Source of the DNA: Siphonodentalium dalli
Lineage: Eukaryota > Mollusca > Scaphopoda > Gadilida > Siphonodentaliidae
Length of the DNA stretch: 64,000 nucleotides
Direction: 5' to 3'
Assembly: GCA_032622095.1 (NCBI GenBank)
Contig: CP136066.1
Span: forward strand, 41,925,835 to 41,989,834
The notes beneath the pieces are model-generated. The model was not told the DNA's origin, made no database searches, and saw only the letters and a program-made list of their open reading frames with translations. Position 1 is the stretch's first letter. Each line of letters opens with the position of its first letter. The translations under genes and the position numbers were made by a program. Positions 32,741 to 44,490 of this stretch are shown piece after piece.

Positions 32741-34269
32741 CGGGGTTACCTTCAAAAACAAAAATTAATGAATCGACCAAAGCCATGGGACGAATGCCGC
32801 CAGTTGCGGGCTAATCTGCTAGTCTATTATATATTTTGGAACTTATGTCTGTCTGTGTGTATGTGTGTTATAGACTCGAAAACTGATTGGCCGATCCGAT
32901 TCGAATGTGGTATGTAGGCCTACTTTGATCCCGGGAACAATATGGGCGGGTCCAATTTCACGTGCGATCGTGTCCTTGACCTTGATCTCGCTCATATACG
33001 CTCATATAGGCATGTCTCTGGACCGATCGAACACGAGTTTGTCCAGACGCTATATAGTCTGCCCAGACGGAGGCGATCACAAAGACATTCCTAAATAGGC
33101 CGGACGAAGTCGGGCACATCAGCAAGTGTTGTCAATTTTCGTAGACGCATTTTAATCAGCAATACAGTGTTCTGATTACGCAATTTATGAAGTTTATGTT
33201 GAGAATCCGCTTGCTGGATGCTGATTATATAGGTTAGGTGCTAGAATGAGTAATTTTTGTATCGCACTTGTTCTGCTGTTCGCGATAATCTGACCGGCAA
33301 TCACTCATGGTTTTCTCTGACTTCTAAGCCTCTAGATAGTGAAGCCATGCCCACTCAGATTCCTGTTATGAGATACCTGATTACAACCAATCGCGCAATT
33401 AATTGTCCCACCTGGATCTTTCATCAATGGTCTTGTATTAATTAAATGAATATAACATCTCATAATCTTCTGAGAGTAGATTTCTATTACCACTGGTTTA
33501 TATAGGCGGGCATGATTATGATATTATACTCCTCGGGACTTTCAATTATATTTGGTTTCTGCCAATTAATGTCATTAATCTCCTGTATTGCGTATTTATT
33601 GTATTATTTGTTAATATACCTGCTGTATTATGTAAATGACATAAGCTACAGTCATTATTTGGTTTAAATTGTCAGATACACAAGACGATATTCGGCCCAA
33701 ACTTCCCAAAGTGCAGAAATCGTTCGAATAATTATCGTGTATAGAACCGTCACGTCCATGATTGCTTTGAAATAGAACCGTAACACGCACACGTGTTGAT
33801 TACGAGGCTACTGTTCCAAATTATCAACCCCTACCGGGATATTTTCTCAGCTATTTTACAGAAGAATAACACGGGTATACGTTATACTCAGTGTTCGTCT
33901 TCAGAATGCGTTTCATATTTTATACGCCACCAAAAACAAAGAAATTGCGTTCACTTGGCTTGATTTTCAGTGATAACATGTTGATTTTTACGCGTAAACT
34001 CGCTAATTCCGAGTTAATTGTGATCTTGAGTGCAGGTTTCGACAAAACGGCACGTCTGCAGCCTCTGTTCATTCAGTAAAGTATAATACATTCAAGATAT
34101 CTATAATTATGCGTTATTTTGTCCCGAAAATGATTATTTTTATTCATAAGGAACCGTAACAAATCGGTCTAGAACCATCACAATACCGCCGATGGAACGA
34201 CTTCCGATGTAACAGTTCCTACACAGTGGAATGGCTGAACAATTCAGAATTGCATAAGTGAACGTTATT
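32741..34269. other. Non-coding stretch
   Basis: No supported gene, RNA or array. Frames at 32907-33098, 33257-33445 and 33891-34079 are short and carry no recognisable motif. Confidence 0.5.
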
Positions 34270-34630
34270 TATTAAATCATGCCATGAATCTCTACTATGA
34301 CTAACGCCCGTATAGAGATCATATTCCACCAGCACAAAACCTGGGAACTTTTTGAAGTTTTGACAGGGAACCTTATAAAGTCGAAAACATAACGTGGGGA
34401 ATATATTTCTTAGTTATGATCTGTTCCCTAAAAATGTAATTCACTGTATGTGAAGGTCCAAACTCGAAATTTCACAATTTAAGTGACTTTGTGAGCGATT
34501 TTGCTTTGCATTGCTTACAATTATGGAATGTCTCCTGGTTAATTAATTCAATGTGTATTGTGATATCGGCTCACAAAGGTCACAGAAAAGCATGCAATTT
34601 TGATTTGGGACCCTCACCTACAGCGAATTA
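34270..34630. repeat. Truncated copy of the 48.05-48.56 kb hairpin MITE
   Basis: Shares 'catgccatgaatctct', 'gaagttttgacagggaacc', 'atttcttagttat', 'gtgagcgattttgc' and 'cagaaaagcatgcaattttg' in the same order as 48050-48395. It lacks the right-hand inverted arm. Confidence 0.75.
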
Positions 34631-34849
34631 AATTATTAATCGATATCGATACGATACGATTCATTAGCTTATGTTGTCATGAATGTAATGATATTGAATC
34701 TATACAATACAGAACATAATCTATATCTATATTTGCGAATGTCTGTCTGTCTGTCTGTGTTCTATAGAAATTCACAGGGGACCATCTATATGGCACCAAA
34801 GGAGTCTACTAGGGGTAACTTTTTACGATAAAGATAATGGTGCCCGTTA

Positions 34850-35233
34850 GAATCATCTAAAGTGACGTCGTCGTTGTCAGGGATAGAAAAGGGGGAGGGG
34901 CAGAAAAAAAATTTGTCGCCGATTGCCACGAAACTTATATATAATCACCCCCATGATGTGAGGAATCTAATGGTGTGGTTTAAGTATGTAAAAAGTGGCG
35001 CCGTTCGAGTCAGGAATGTACGGAAGGGGAGAGGGGCACTAAAACTGATCAAACTAATTTTAGCGCCGACTTCCACCAAATTGATATATATTCTTCTCCA
35101 TGTTAAAAGGAATCTAATTGTGATTAAAGACGTCAAATGGGTGTCGGTTGGATGAGAGATTGGGGTGGGGTTGGCACTAAATTTGATAATAATGGATTTA
35201 GTCGCCGAATCCCATACACTTATACAATGTTAT
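34850..35233 (+). repeat. ~150-bp repeat family, array segment
   Basis: At least two diverged units with 'accaaattgatatatattct', 'tccatg', 'aggaatctaattgtg' and 'gatgagagattggggtgggg'. It is cut at 35226-35233 by the insertion of the hAT-like element and resumes at 36250. Confidence 0.65.
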
Positions 35234-36249
35234 TAGGGTCCTGCGAATATTCGATATTCGATTCGAGATTCGATTCGAAAGTCAAATTCGATTCGAATTC
35301 GAGTCGAAATGTCCAACTCGAAATTTCGAATATACACTGACGAAGAGGAGGGCTGTTTAACGTAACAAGTAAAAACGTCGATCTTAGCTGGTTCTGTGCC
35401 ATTTAGTTCCCGAAAATTATGAAGATTTGCACGTTATAATTCTTATTGTACATCGCGAATGTTCGCATGCTATTAAATATAAGTATACCCAGTAATTAGC
35501 CACAAAAGGACGACTGAATACGTTTGAATTTTAGCATCGAACATAGTAGTCAAAAGCTCGGAGATTGACCGACGACGCGCATACATTATAATAGGTATGA
35601 GACTGAGAAACCGTTAGCGTTATCCGCCGACTATCCTTCTCAGATTCCGATTTATGCAATAATTATCGTTGAGAATGTAAACAACACGTGTTTCCAGCAT
35701 CGAAAAGTGCATGTGGGCGGTGTTTTCTTTTGAAGTTGACTTTCAGTTTTGGAGCGTTACTTGACACTTGTGCCGTTATGTAAGTTATGTCTGCGAATTG
35801 CATTTTACTCCTGTCTTTTTTGCGACTGTTGTTGCATCTTCTGACTTCAAGTTTATAACAACGGGTGTTTCCGAATGCCGATTTGCAATTTTGAATGTAC
35901 ATGCATACCTTACAAATTTCGCGTGTTATCAGTTCCGCTAATCCGTTCAGTGGTTATATATTAATCGTCGTGACGGCCACATGGACGTTTTGATCTGTTT
36001 TGTTTTCCTCTCGACAATTATCAATTGAAGTTAATACTATCGCGAACGACGGCTGATCGCCACATAAGTTATGGTGGAACTTCATTAGAATGTTTCACAA
36101 ATCGTCTAATCGTTGACAAAACTTGCCTAATTGAGAATGCAACACACAGGTATGAGTCGATTCGATATTCGGTTCGATATTCGATTCGATTTTGTCGATT
36201 CGATTCGACATGTTTGATTCGATCAAAATCTCAAATTCGCAGGACCCTA
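35234..36249. mobile_element. 1,016-bp hAT-like non-autonomous element
   Basis: Terminal inverted repeats TAGGGTCCTGCGAAT at the left and the reverse complement (ATTCGCAGGACCCTA, one or two differences) at the right. It is flanked by 8-bp target duplications AATGTTAT (35226-35233) and AATGTCAT (36250-36257). The 80-100 bp inside each end are dense in TTCGA/TCGAA motifs, the usual form of subterminal transposase-binding repeats. No transposase frame is visible; the 79-residue minus frame inside has no motif. It sits in the ~150-bp repeat array, whose sequence continues on both sides. Confidence 0.85.
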
Positions 36250-36546
36250 AATGTCATCCCCATGGTATGAGGAGTATAATGGTGTGGCTTAAATATGTCA
36301 AAAGTGGCGTCATTCGAGTCAGGGGTGCACCAAAATTGATACACAATATGGTTAGCTCCAATTTCCACCAAATTGATACACATTCTGATCCATGATACTA
36401 GGAGTCTACTCGTGTGATTTAAAGACGCCATATTTGTGCTGTTTGAGTGAGAGCTGGGTGGGGTAAGCACTAAATTTGAACACAATTTGTTTAGTCGCCG
36501 ATTAGCACCAGATTATCTCCATGATACCAGGAGTCTAATTGTGTGG
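36250..36546 (+). repeat. ~150-bp repeat family, array continues
   Basis: Two further units ('catggtatgaggagtataat', 'aaattgatacacattctgat', 'gtgctgtttgagtgagagc'). The array is interrupted at 36547 by the long terminal repeat of the BEL/Pao element and reappears at about 39433. Confidence 0.65.
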
Positions 36547-36701
36547 TTTCGCTCAGGTCCATCAAATGAACAACGCCATGGTTGTGGAACTTTAATAATT
36601 TATTTTTTCAACACAATAGCGGGCATTTGACCGAGCGTTCATTGGTAAAGTTCCGGAAGAATAATAGCAGAATGTTGACGATCAGTTTCTTTCGAACATC
36701 C
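36547..36701 (-). repeat. Left (3') LTR of the BEL/Pao element
   Basis: Direct repeat of 39253-39414, sharing 'tttcgctcaggt', 'gaactttaataatttatt', 'ttcaacacaatagc' and 'cattggtaaagttccggaag'. Divergence of the two copies, roughly one difference per 8-10 bases with indels, indicates an old insertion. The outer boundary is approximate. Confidence 0.75.
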
Positions 36702-37358
36702 TTAACACATATTATCACAAAGTGATAATCTCCCCCGCCGAAATGATAGTGCTGCTGGACCAACCAATCGACACTCGCATTTTGTACCAAGTCACAGTAT
36801 GAACATATTGTCATATGGCGCACATTGAATTGTGAGGCTCTCTTCATTCGTTGACACATTGATACACGAATGAGATGTCCACTATGTGTAACACATCCTG
36901 AAAAAGACGAGATGAAGGTATGCACAAAACCAATAGCCTCTGTGTGCACCATCATTGTAAGAGAGATGAGCTCAGATGACACAATTGCCATTAAACATGG
37001 GCTGCGTCCAAATACAAACATCGGAATGGAAACCCGATACTACACTGGTCTTCTGTATTCCATGCTCAACCCCACAAGGCAGCGGCACAGATGGGTTCCA
37101 AATTGTGGAAACGAACAATATGACAAGAGAAAGGACTGCCAGTAGATTACCGGCTACTATGCATTTACATTTATCCATGACTGTGCACAGCGAATGGGCG
37201 TTTTTTTCCTTTTTCTCGAACGTGCTCGATCCTCACTAAACAGACTATGAAATAGCACTGGGCGTCGACACACACTATCTTCCAGAGAATTTACTTGCAT
37301 AAAGTCATTGTTTAAGCGATCGGTAAATTTATCAACATGATACCTATGTTGTCCATTT
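36702..37358. other. Uninterpretable internal part of the BEL/Pao element
   Basis: Frames on both strands (36608-37021 minus, 36870-37145 plus) show no motif. This is where the pol region should begin, so it is probably scrambled remnant. Confidence 0.4.
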
Positions 37359-37800
37359 CTATAGCATCAGAGCAGTCCTGTTTGTCAACGCCGAACAGTT
37401 GCGATAGCCACGCATACAAAAACCGAATTGGTTGTTCATCAACTGTATGTTCCCTGACAGTTGCACGACCCGAGGTAGAAGCGTGCAATGGTCGGTACCA
37501 ATCAAAAGTTCAACGTTTCCAAGGGGTCGTTCAATATCATTTATTAACACGCCCTGAAATAAACTAGCGACACCAGATATATCCACTTGAGTAATTGCGG
37601 ATGTGATCTCGTCAATGCCAATAACACGCACATTCCATACTCTGTCACGTTTGTCCGTAAGTGGAACTACATAAAGTTTGCTCTTTACGACTTCCGTCAC
37701 GTTGCCAACTTTGGTGACAGAAAGACTAATATCTGTTCCTGTAAGTTCAATTGTTTCTGCCATACGGTGTGTAATCAAAGACATATTCGCTTCTGGATCC
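37359..37800 (-). pseudogene. Retrotransposon aspartic protease region (DUF1758-like), decayed
   Basis: On the minus strand a segment resembling the WDPEANMSLITHRMAE context of BEL/Pao proteases runs into VDISGVASLFQGVLINDIERPLGNVELLIGTD. This matches the conserved [IV]DLLIG.D end of that domain. A frame change near 37800 separates it from the gag-like part upstream. Confidence 0.65.
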
Positions 37801-37835
37801 CAGAGCGTACTTACTTCTACACCTTTCCTTCGAAC

Positions 37836-39139
37836 TTAGCTTACCATCAACAAACTTTTACATAGAGAAGCATGTTCCGGTTGTTTCATGCAACTAAAAC
37901 GACCGTGCGAGAACAGTCCAGGTGTGGGACCACCAGTTACACGTGTATGCAAAGCAGGATGGTGCATCTCGGCACAAGGCACACTTAATTCATAGTCAAC
38001 AATACCACAGGGTTTCCTGTGTTCGCACTGGTTTGATCGATGATTTAACATCAAGCAACTTTCACACGCACCATTATTTCTAACAAGATCTAGTTTAGTT
38101 GTCCTGTCAAGTTTTGCGAATGCTATACATGAACTAATCCCATGTGTGTCACTCAGGTGGTACCAACATTTTCGTGCACTCGGAACTGGCTGCTTCATTG
38201 CAAACACTTCAGCGTTTGGGGTTCAGCCTTGTCCAACCAGTGTGGCGAGTATGCGATGCTTGTATCGAATGAACGAGTTGTTTGATCAGTTCAGTGTTAC
38301 TACGGAGCTGTTCATTGAATGTGCTCATCGTGTCATTCATACTAGACTAATTTTTGTCTTTGCATTCCACTGAAGAGTTATGGACGTTTTTGTTCACATG
38401 CGTGTGGTCAGAATAGTTCAGCATGTATTCAAATGCGGACTTCTCTTCAAGGAGAAAATCCATAAAAATAGAGAAATCTACAATAGATCTCGATTTACGA
38501 TTTCGTTGTTTCTTGATTGTCCAAACTCGTCTCTGTATGGGCGGCAGCAATTTTTCAATCATTGTGACCACGGTGGAATTATTCATTTCACGGCTCAGCT
38601 TAGCCTGTTTCATGTCAAGCCAGCATCGTTCAACAACTTCAACCATTCGAATAAATTCACGGCTGTCACCATCTGGAATTTCATGGAGCATAACTATATC
38701 ATGGAGAATAACTTCTGTTAGTTTTTCGGGACAGCCATATTTCGGCTCCAATCTATCGACCATTTTGTCATATTCATCATCGACACATAGTACAGTTGCA
38801 AGCGCGTCCCCACATAAACAACTTTTGAGTGCGAACGGATCATTGCCAAAGGCTGGAATTATGTCTGCGAAAATCGCGCAGAAAGCTCGGACACTCCCGA
38901 ACGTTTCCACCGAAGGACGGTGGATCAAGTTTCTTAATTCTCAGCGCATGAGATGTGACAGCCTGAGAAGTATGTTCAGTTTTTCTGGCTGTAAGTTTTA
39001 GTCTGTTGTGCACAAGATATTTTACATCAAAAAGTTCCTTGTAGCATCTATCCAGGTCCTCCAACAATACTTGTCTTTTATCAGGTTCACTAACTGAATC
39101 AATAATGTCATCAGTCCTAGCCTCAAGCAATATCTTCAT
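37836..39139 (-). pseudogene. BEL/Pao gag (DUF1759-like) with Cys/His knuckles, frameshifted
   Basis: Starts at ATG 39137-39139. The first piece (to ~38880) contains LDPPSFGGN and the beginning of SFLRDF. The second piece (38347-38928) continues with FADIIPAFGNDPFALKSCL, EPKYGCPEKL and LLPPIQRRVW, the standard gag pattern. The third piece (37836-38207) has CWYHLSDTHGISSC, CESCLMLNHRSNQC and CAEMHHPALH knuckles. At least two frameshifts (about 38890 and 38230-38350) break it. Inactive. Confidence 0.78.
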
Positions 39140-39252
39140 CGCCGTCCGAGTAGCAGTCGATCAGTCGTTTCAGAATGCGAGAAAATGTATCCCTGACGTG
39201 TCCACGCCGTTTCAGTTCATGTCCACAGTTCTCCACCCCCTGTGTTGAAATG

Positions 39253-39414
39253 TTTCGCTCAGGTCGATCAAATGAACAGCACCATGGTTGTAGAACTTTA
39301 ATAATTTATTGTTTCAACACAATAGCTGGCATTTGGCCGAGAGCGTTCATTGGTAAAGTTCCGGAAGAATAGTAGCCGAATGTTGACGATGAGTTTATTT
39401 AAAGATCAGACATC
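39253..39414 (-). repeat. Right (5') LTR of the BEL/Pao element
   Basis: Direct repeat of 36547-36701. The gag start lies 114 bp from its inner edge, leaving room for a leader and primer-binding site. No clear tRNA-complementary string was identified. Confidence 0.75.
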
Positions 39415-39432
39415 CCTGATGATGGAAGCATA

Positions 39433-40200
39433 GCGACGATTAGCACCAGATTATCACCATGATATCAGGAGTCTAATTGTGTGGTTTAAGGATGTCACAA
39501 GTGGTGCCATTCGAGTCAGGGGTGCATAGAGCGTGAGATGGATACAAAAATGATAAACAATATGTTTAGCGCCGATTTCCACCAGATTTATACATACCGG
39601 TATTCTTCTCCGTGATACGAGGAATATAATCGTGTGGTTTAGATACGCCAAATTTGTGCCGTTTGGGTGAGAGATATGGTGGCCCTAAATATGATACGAA
39701 TTTGTATACATATTTCCACCAAATTGATATATTATTCTTCTCCATGATACGAGGAACATAATCGTGTGATTTAAAGACGCCTAACTGGTGCCTTTTGGGT
39801 GAGAGATTGGGGGGATGTCATAACAATGATAAGAGATTGTTTAGTTGCCGATTACCATGCACCAAACTTATATATAATCATCTCCAATATATCATGCATC
39901 CGTGCGTTTAATGGACGTGGTTTAGATATGTCAAAATTGGCGCGGCTAAAGGCATGCATGAGGAGGGGAGTTGCACCAAAACTGATACATATATATTAAG
40001 CACTAATTTCCACCAAATGCATACATGTTCTTCTCTAATGATACGATTAATTAAATCACATTTGGTGTCGTTTGGGTCATGGATGGCGAGAGGAGATGCA
40101 CTAGCATTGATAAGATTGATATTCGCCGATATCCGCCAAAGTTATATATAGTCATCCCCAGGCCATCTCCATGTCGCTTTAAAGAGTTTTTGGCGTACAA
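39433..40200 (+). repeat. ~150-bp repeat family, array segment
   Basis: Five diverged units with 'catgataccaggagtctaat', 'gtgtggtttaaggatgtc', 'gggtgagagat' and 'accaaattgatatatt' phrases, at about 39458, 39610, 39748, 39885 and 40035. The first ~50 bp repeat the sequence left of the BEL/Pao insertion. Confidence 0.65.
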
Positions 40201-40299
40201 ATTTCACAATCTCGACAAATGGTGATACAACTAAGTCACTTGAACAATTAGCTTCTTTTTTTTAGTTGAATTGCTTATTTGCAAAGTCAGCATCGAACG

Positions 40300-40326
40300 T
40301 ATATATATATATATATATATATATAC
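40300..40326 (+). repeat. (TA)n microsatellite
   Basis: Thirteen or so TA dinucleotides. The surrounding 40200-40730 is AT-rich without a gene. Confidence 0.9.
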
Positions 40327-40734
40327 AAAACAAACAATACATAACATGTATGTACACTAAATAAATTCTTCCATCATATAGTATGGTATTAATAATAAAG
40401 GCAAATAAAGCTAATACATTCAGTACATTCAGGAATATGTTTCTTAAATGGTATATATAAGTCATATATATTTATTTTATATATGGTATAATATAATAGT
40501 AGAGTCATGGTAACTTTTTAAACGCCAATGTTAAGAAAATGCTCACTCTGTTCAATATACTAATATTTATAAGTGACAACGATCTGTAGAATTTATTTTT
40601 GTCAGGATTTTCCCAGTAATACTTCGGGATTTCTCGCAGGTCGTTAAGTTCTGTACACAAAATAACAAAATGGTATATACATGTATAGCAACATTTCTTT
40701 TAAATTGAGAATGTTTTGCCAATATTTTGCACCA

Positions 40735-41196
40735 TGAACAGAGGAGCACCTGGACATTTCTTTAAAACATGTGTATCTTCAACGAGGTATGATAGCCAGG
40801 CGTCCTCAAACTCTTAGTCTGACCCACTAGATCGATTGATACATATCTATGTTGAACCCAATTGTCGTCTTTTATTTTGTGGAACTAATGTGTTTATGAT
40901 GTTCATGTGTCATGTTATAATCTCTGAAGTATACGCAGTTGTAAATAACTAAATACTAACTGTCTTCTTTATTGGTGGAACGGATTAATCGTGATAAACG
41001 AAATGACAATAGACAAGTTGAGCCAATAGTTATATTCCATTTGTTTGAACTTTGAATCATGTTTTGTTATGCTATTTGAATATACATTTATGAGAATACG
41101 TGTAACACTTTGAGCAAGAGTATTCTCTATTCCCACCAAATATCAAAAGCATACATTGGGTTTCACATCACTTTAACCTGGGCAACGCCGGGTAAC
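40735..41196 (-). repeat. Inverted copy of the 4.1-4.5 kb repeat
   Basis: Reverse complement of 4095-4545 with roughly 80% matching by eye. It starts at 'atgaacagaggagcacctgg' and ends at 'gggtaaccctgatagt'. Confidence 0.65.
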
Positions 41197-41209
41197 CCTG
41201 ATAGTAATA

Positions 41210-41455
41210 CATAAAATACGTGACACATGCGCGGGTTGGGGGGGGGGGGGTGGGAGTAGCTGTGCACTTTCAATGGAAATTGTGGCGTGGTGTTATGGTG
41301 ATTCTAATGAGGTTTCTTTTCTTAACAAAATGGGCGAAATCTAGAGTGAAGCACATGAGAACTATGGGGGGGGGGGGTGTTATCGTGGTTCTAATGAAGT
41401 TTCATTTTTTGACATCGGGGACAAAATCTAAAGTATTACCACATGAGAAGTAGTG
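41210..41455 (+). repeat. Two ~120-bp direct repeats, each headed by a long G run
   Basis: G13-14 tracts at about 41235 and 41368 are each followed by 'gtgttatggtgattctaatg'-type text, 'aggtttcttttcttaacaaa' and 'gcacatgagaa'. The duplicated unit includes the G run. Confidence 0.75.
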
Positions 41456-41573
41456 TATCCACAGGGAGGGGTTGGGAATATATAGTATGGCATGCATATG
41501 GTAGTATGTGTAGTGGTTCAGCTTGGCCCATAGTTAAGCCCCAGGGTGTTCTTGGCAAAATTTGAGGGCTTTT

Positions 41574-41892
41574 CAGGGGGGCGGGGTCGGAAAAGATTTT
41601 CAGGCACGTATGCTGATTTTGTACTTTCAACCCTTGTTGGGACCCACCCACCCCGCGTCCAATTTGTTTCCGTTTTTGGCAGTTTTTCCGACCATTTTTT
41701 TACACCCACCCCCTATTAACACTAAAACAGAGATGTGCGGGGGAAATTCACTGTAAACAGTTGTATATGAATTTATGTGCATACTATTTGTCATGGATGT
41801 TAACATTGGATGTAAATAGCAACGAGTCATTTTGAGGTCATTCGGCCAAAAAAACATGGCTGCCAGCGGCCATCTTGGATTTCAACATTTGC
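41574..41892 (+). mobile_element. Truncated copy of the CAGGGGGG element
   Basis: Starts CAGGGGGGCGGGGTCGG and follows 29104-29430 closely ('caggcacgtatg', 'acccaccc', 'taacactaaaacagag', 'aaattcactgtaaacag', 'gctgccagcggccatcttgg'). It ends abruptly at 'ttgcaa' (41892) without a right terminus. A fragment of the 48-kb MITE family follows at about 41915-42068. Confidence 0.85.
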
Positions 41893-42069
41893 AATTTCGG
41901 ATAAAAATAGTCAAATTAAGGAACAGATACTAACTAAGAAATATATTCCTCGCATTATTTTATCAACTTTATAAGGTTCCCTGTCAAAACTTCAAAAAGT
42001 TTCCAGGTTGTACTGGTGGAATATGATCTCTGTGGGTCAGCCAGTAGATATCCATGGCATGATCTAGAT

Positions 42070-43700
42070 ATTTATAAGATCCATCTCCATTCACTATAAA
42101 TATATAATATACCTGTATACAGAACGGACTCTGTCGATCGAGTCCCGAGATTCATTGAATTAATAAGCTATCAGCAGCATATCCACGAATACCGGATGGG
42201 GAATTCCCCCCACATTCTTTGGGAATAACCATTGACTGGCAAACAGTTGGACCAATGAGAGACCCGTATTTTAATTGGATCAAGTGCACTCAAATTTTAT
42301 ATCGATATCTTTAGATGCGATGACATCACGGGCTATATATAACCTAACAGCTGTCGATGTGCGTCCCATGATGATCTATATATAGAGTTCAGACAAAAAC
42401 ATGGACACAAATGTGTGGTAATGAAAGTTCCAATTGCTGACATTTAATGATGGTCCATCTCTTCGTAATTATCTGCTATGCAATATCTAGATGATTCGAG
42501 GAGGTCGGTCCGGGGGAGCTTCAATCAATTATCGTTGAATTTGTACCGATTGTTATTGTGTAATGAAATTGTCGGGTGGAACATTCTTGACTTCGTTACA
42601 GTTATTCATTTTTTTAGATAGAGTTATCGCGCGTGCAGCACTCCGAAGAAACGGGAGCCGAAAACTATTAAGACACATGCATGGGATGAAAATCCTAGGA
42701 CGCTTAGAAAAAAGTTTGTCTGCAACATTGAGGGTACTGCAAGAACTTTATATTTTCATAGCAATTAAGATTGTTTTCTTGTAACAAAATGTAAAATGTT
42801 CTGGTTTCGGGAGTTGCACATTCGCGAGAAAAACGTGTTTTTGTTAGCCGTTTTCGTGTACATTCTTGTAAAATATTAAAAACAATTCTGTTTATTATTA
42901 CAAGTTAATTTAGACAATTTGGTGATAATACTGAGTGGAATGTGACGAAATCTTTCAATAAACATGAAAAAGCGCAAACAGAACGGCATATTTACTCCAA
43001 AAATAACATTTTGAATATTAAATTACCCCGAATGGCGCCCGACGTTCGCTGAATAAGGTTACTGTTCTTGATGTTCAGGGACATGGCTAGAGGGTCTCGT
43101 TGGAGGAGGGGGGTGTCCACCTAACGAAATTCCAATTGCACCCTCCTCCCTTGAATCAGAATAAGACAAAAACACAAGTTTTGCATAATTCCAATTGCAA
43201 CCCCTTGCAGGCCTATAATATCCCATATATTCATCAACCATGGTTCTATAATGGCGGCGCCCATGAAAATTCGGGTTGCGATGCAATAATTTTTTTATTA
43301 TTATTAACTGCTAGTGCTGGTCGACGCAGGTAATTTATTGATGGATGCAAACATTATTTATCGATTAGTTTTGATCTATTACGCATTTGTGAGTAATCGA
43401 AGACGTATATATGGACTAAAATATCCGTGCATCACGCAGATGTCACGTGGTGCTTATGATTTGTGAACACTGAATTGAAATTTTCTATTGACTGCCACAT
43501 ATATTATGTTACTAAAAAAAGGACAATTCAAAGAAAAGGGAACGAACAAGCCCTGGCCACATATCCACTAAAGCCAACGTTCATAAAAGTCCTGGCATAG
43601 AAATGGAATTGACAGGAATAAATGAGTCTGTGCATGCATGTTGGAAAATTATCTGAAACTATAGTGACACTGAGAGTGAGAGTTCGTATATCGGCTCCGA
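42070..43700. other. Non-coding stretch
   Basis: No supported gene. 'ttccaattgca' plus a C-rich run is repeated at 43130 and 43190. Other frames are short and random-looking. Confidence 0.45.
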
Positions 43701-43707
43701 TGATTAT

Positions 43708-44264
43708 GTGGAGGAAACGAGTGCTGATATGCCTGACAATGCTGATATGAAACGCCAGATAAAAAAAACTGTTAAAAATGCTGTGTACGATGCTACAAAG
43801 GAACTGAGAAAAGAGGTACGAACATTGAAAACCTCTATGAAATCATTGGAAATTGAAAATGAGCAACTCAAAGACAAAGTCAAAAAATTGGAACAGTACA
43901 CACGTAATACTATACAGTATATGTATCACGGGGTATTCTGAGCAGGCAGATAATTCGGAAAAAGCTGTGAAAAAGCTTTCAGTCTCAATTTTTAAAGAAG
44001 TCGGTGTAGAAATGAACGTTCTTTCTATTCAACTTGCACACAGGGTCCGTAAAATGAATGTTTGAACTAACTCTTCATGTAGCGATACCACTACTGCTTC
44101 AAGACATTATTGTGCAACTCTACAATCATTATGACAAAGTAGAGTTCCTTACGAATAGTAAAAGCATAAGGAGTAATACAGATACAGTTCTGAAAAACTG
44201 TTATATAAATGAGGACCTGGCAGTTTACCAGCATCAGCTCTATAAGGAGGCTATTGAAGCTTAA
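43708..44264 (+). pseudogene. L1-like LINE ORF1 protein remnant
   Basis: The first frame begins at an ATG (43708) with an acidic stretch, then a long Lys/Glu coiled coil with heptads (about residues 12-68: KELRKEVRTLKTSMKSLEIE). It moves by frameshift at ~43915 into an RRM-like start (Tyr-Thr-Arg-Asn ... GYSEQ), then KLSVSIFKEVGVEM and LAHRVRK. A further shift at ~44055 gives the C-terminal domain (VEFLTNSKSIRSNT ... YINEDLAVYQHQLYKEA). This is the coiled coil / RRM / CTD order of L1 ORF1p. Broken and inactive. It is on the opposite strand to the 28-31 kb LINE. Confidence 0.72.
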
Positions 44265-44312
44265 AGAAAGATAAAGGAATACGGGGCCATTGTAACCGCC
44301 GATTTATCAAAA

Positions 44313-44490
44313 TCTACATTCAACAAACTCCAAGTAATCCAAAACAAAGCATTGGGAATGGCACTCCAAGAAATTATAAGAACCCTCGTCAGGGCATTAC
44401 ATAACACAGCTGACATACTCCCACTCTAAGTTAGACTTCAAACGCTAGCGGCAAACACTCTAATCAAACTACAAGGCAGCACCCTATAGT
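44313..44490 (+). pseudogene. LINE post-RT (C-terminal) fragment
   Basis: One frame gives STFNKLQVIQNKALGMAL, then HNTADILPL, a stop, and VRLQTLAANTLIKL. This is the conserved stretch after the RT in Jockey/I-like LINEs. It belongs to a different LINE type from the ORF1 remnant directly upstream, so it is an unrelated insertion. Confidence 0.65.

Larger units (their letters stand above)
36547..39414 (-). mobile_element. BEL/Pao-like LTR retrotransposon, internally deleted
   Basis: Bounded by two ~155-165-bp LTRs. The interior (minus strand) carries gag and the protease region, but no reverse transcriptase, RNase H or integrase. Total length is ~2.9 kb against 5-7 kb for complete members. Both flanks are units of the same ~150-bp repeat. 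Confidence 0.75.

Noticed and set aside
38423-39001. 192-residue plus frame opposite the BEL/Pao gag
   Set aside because: The minus strand carries the recognisable gag motifs. This frame is their reverse shadow.
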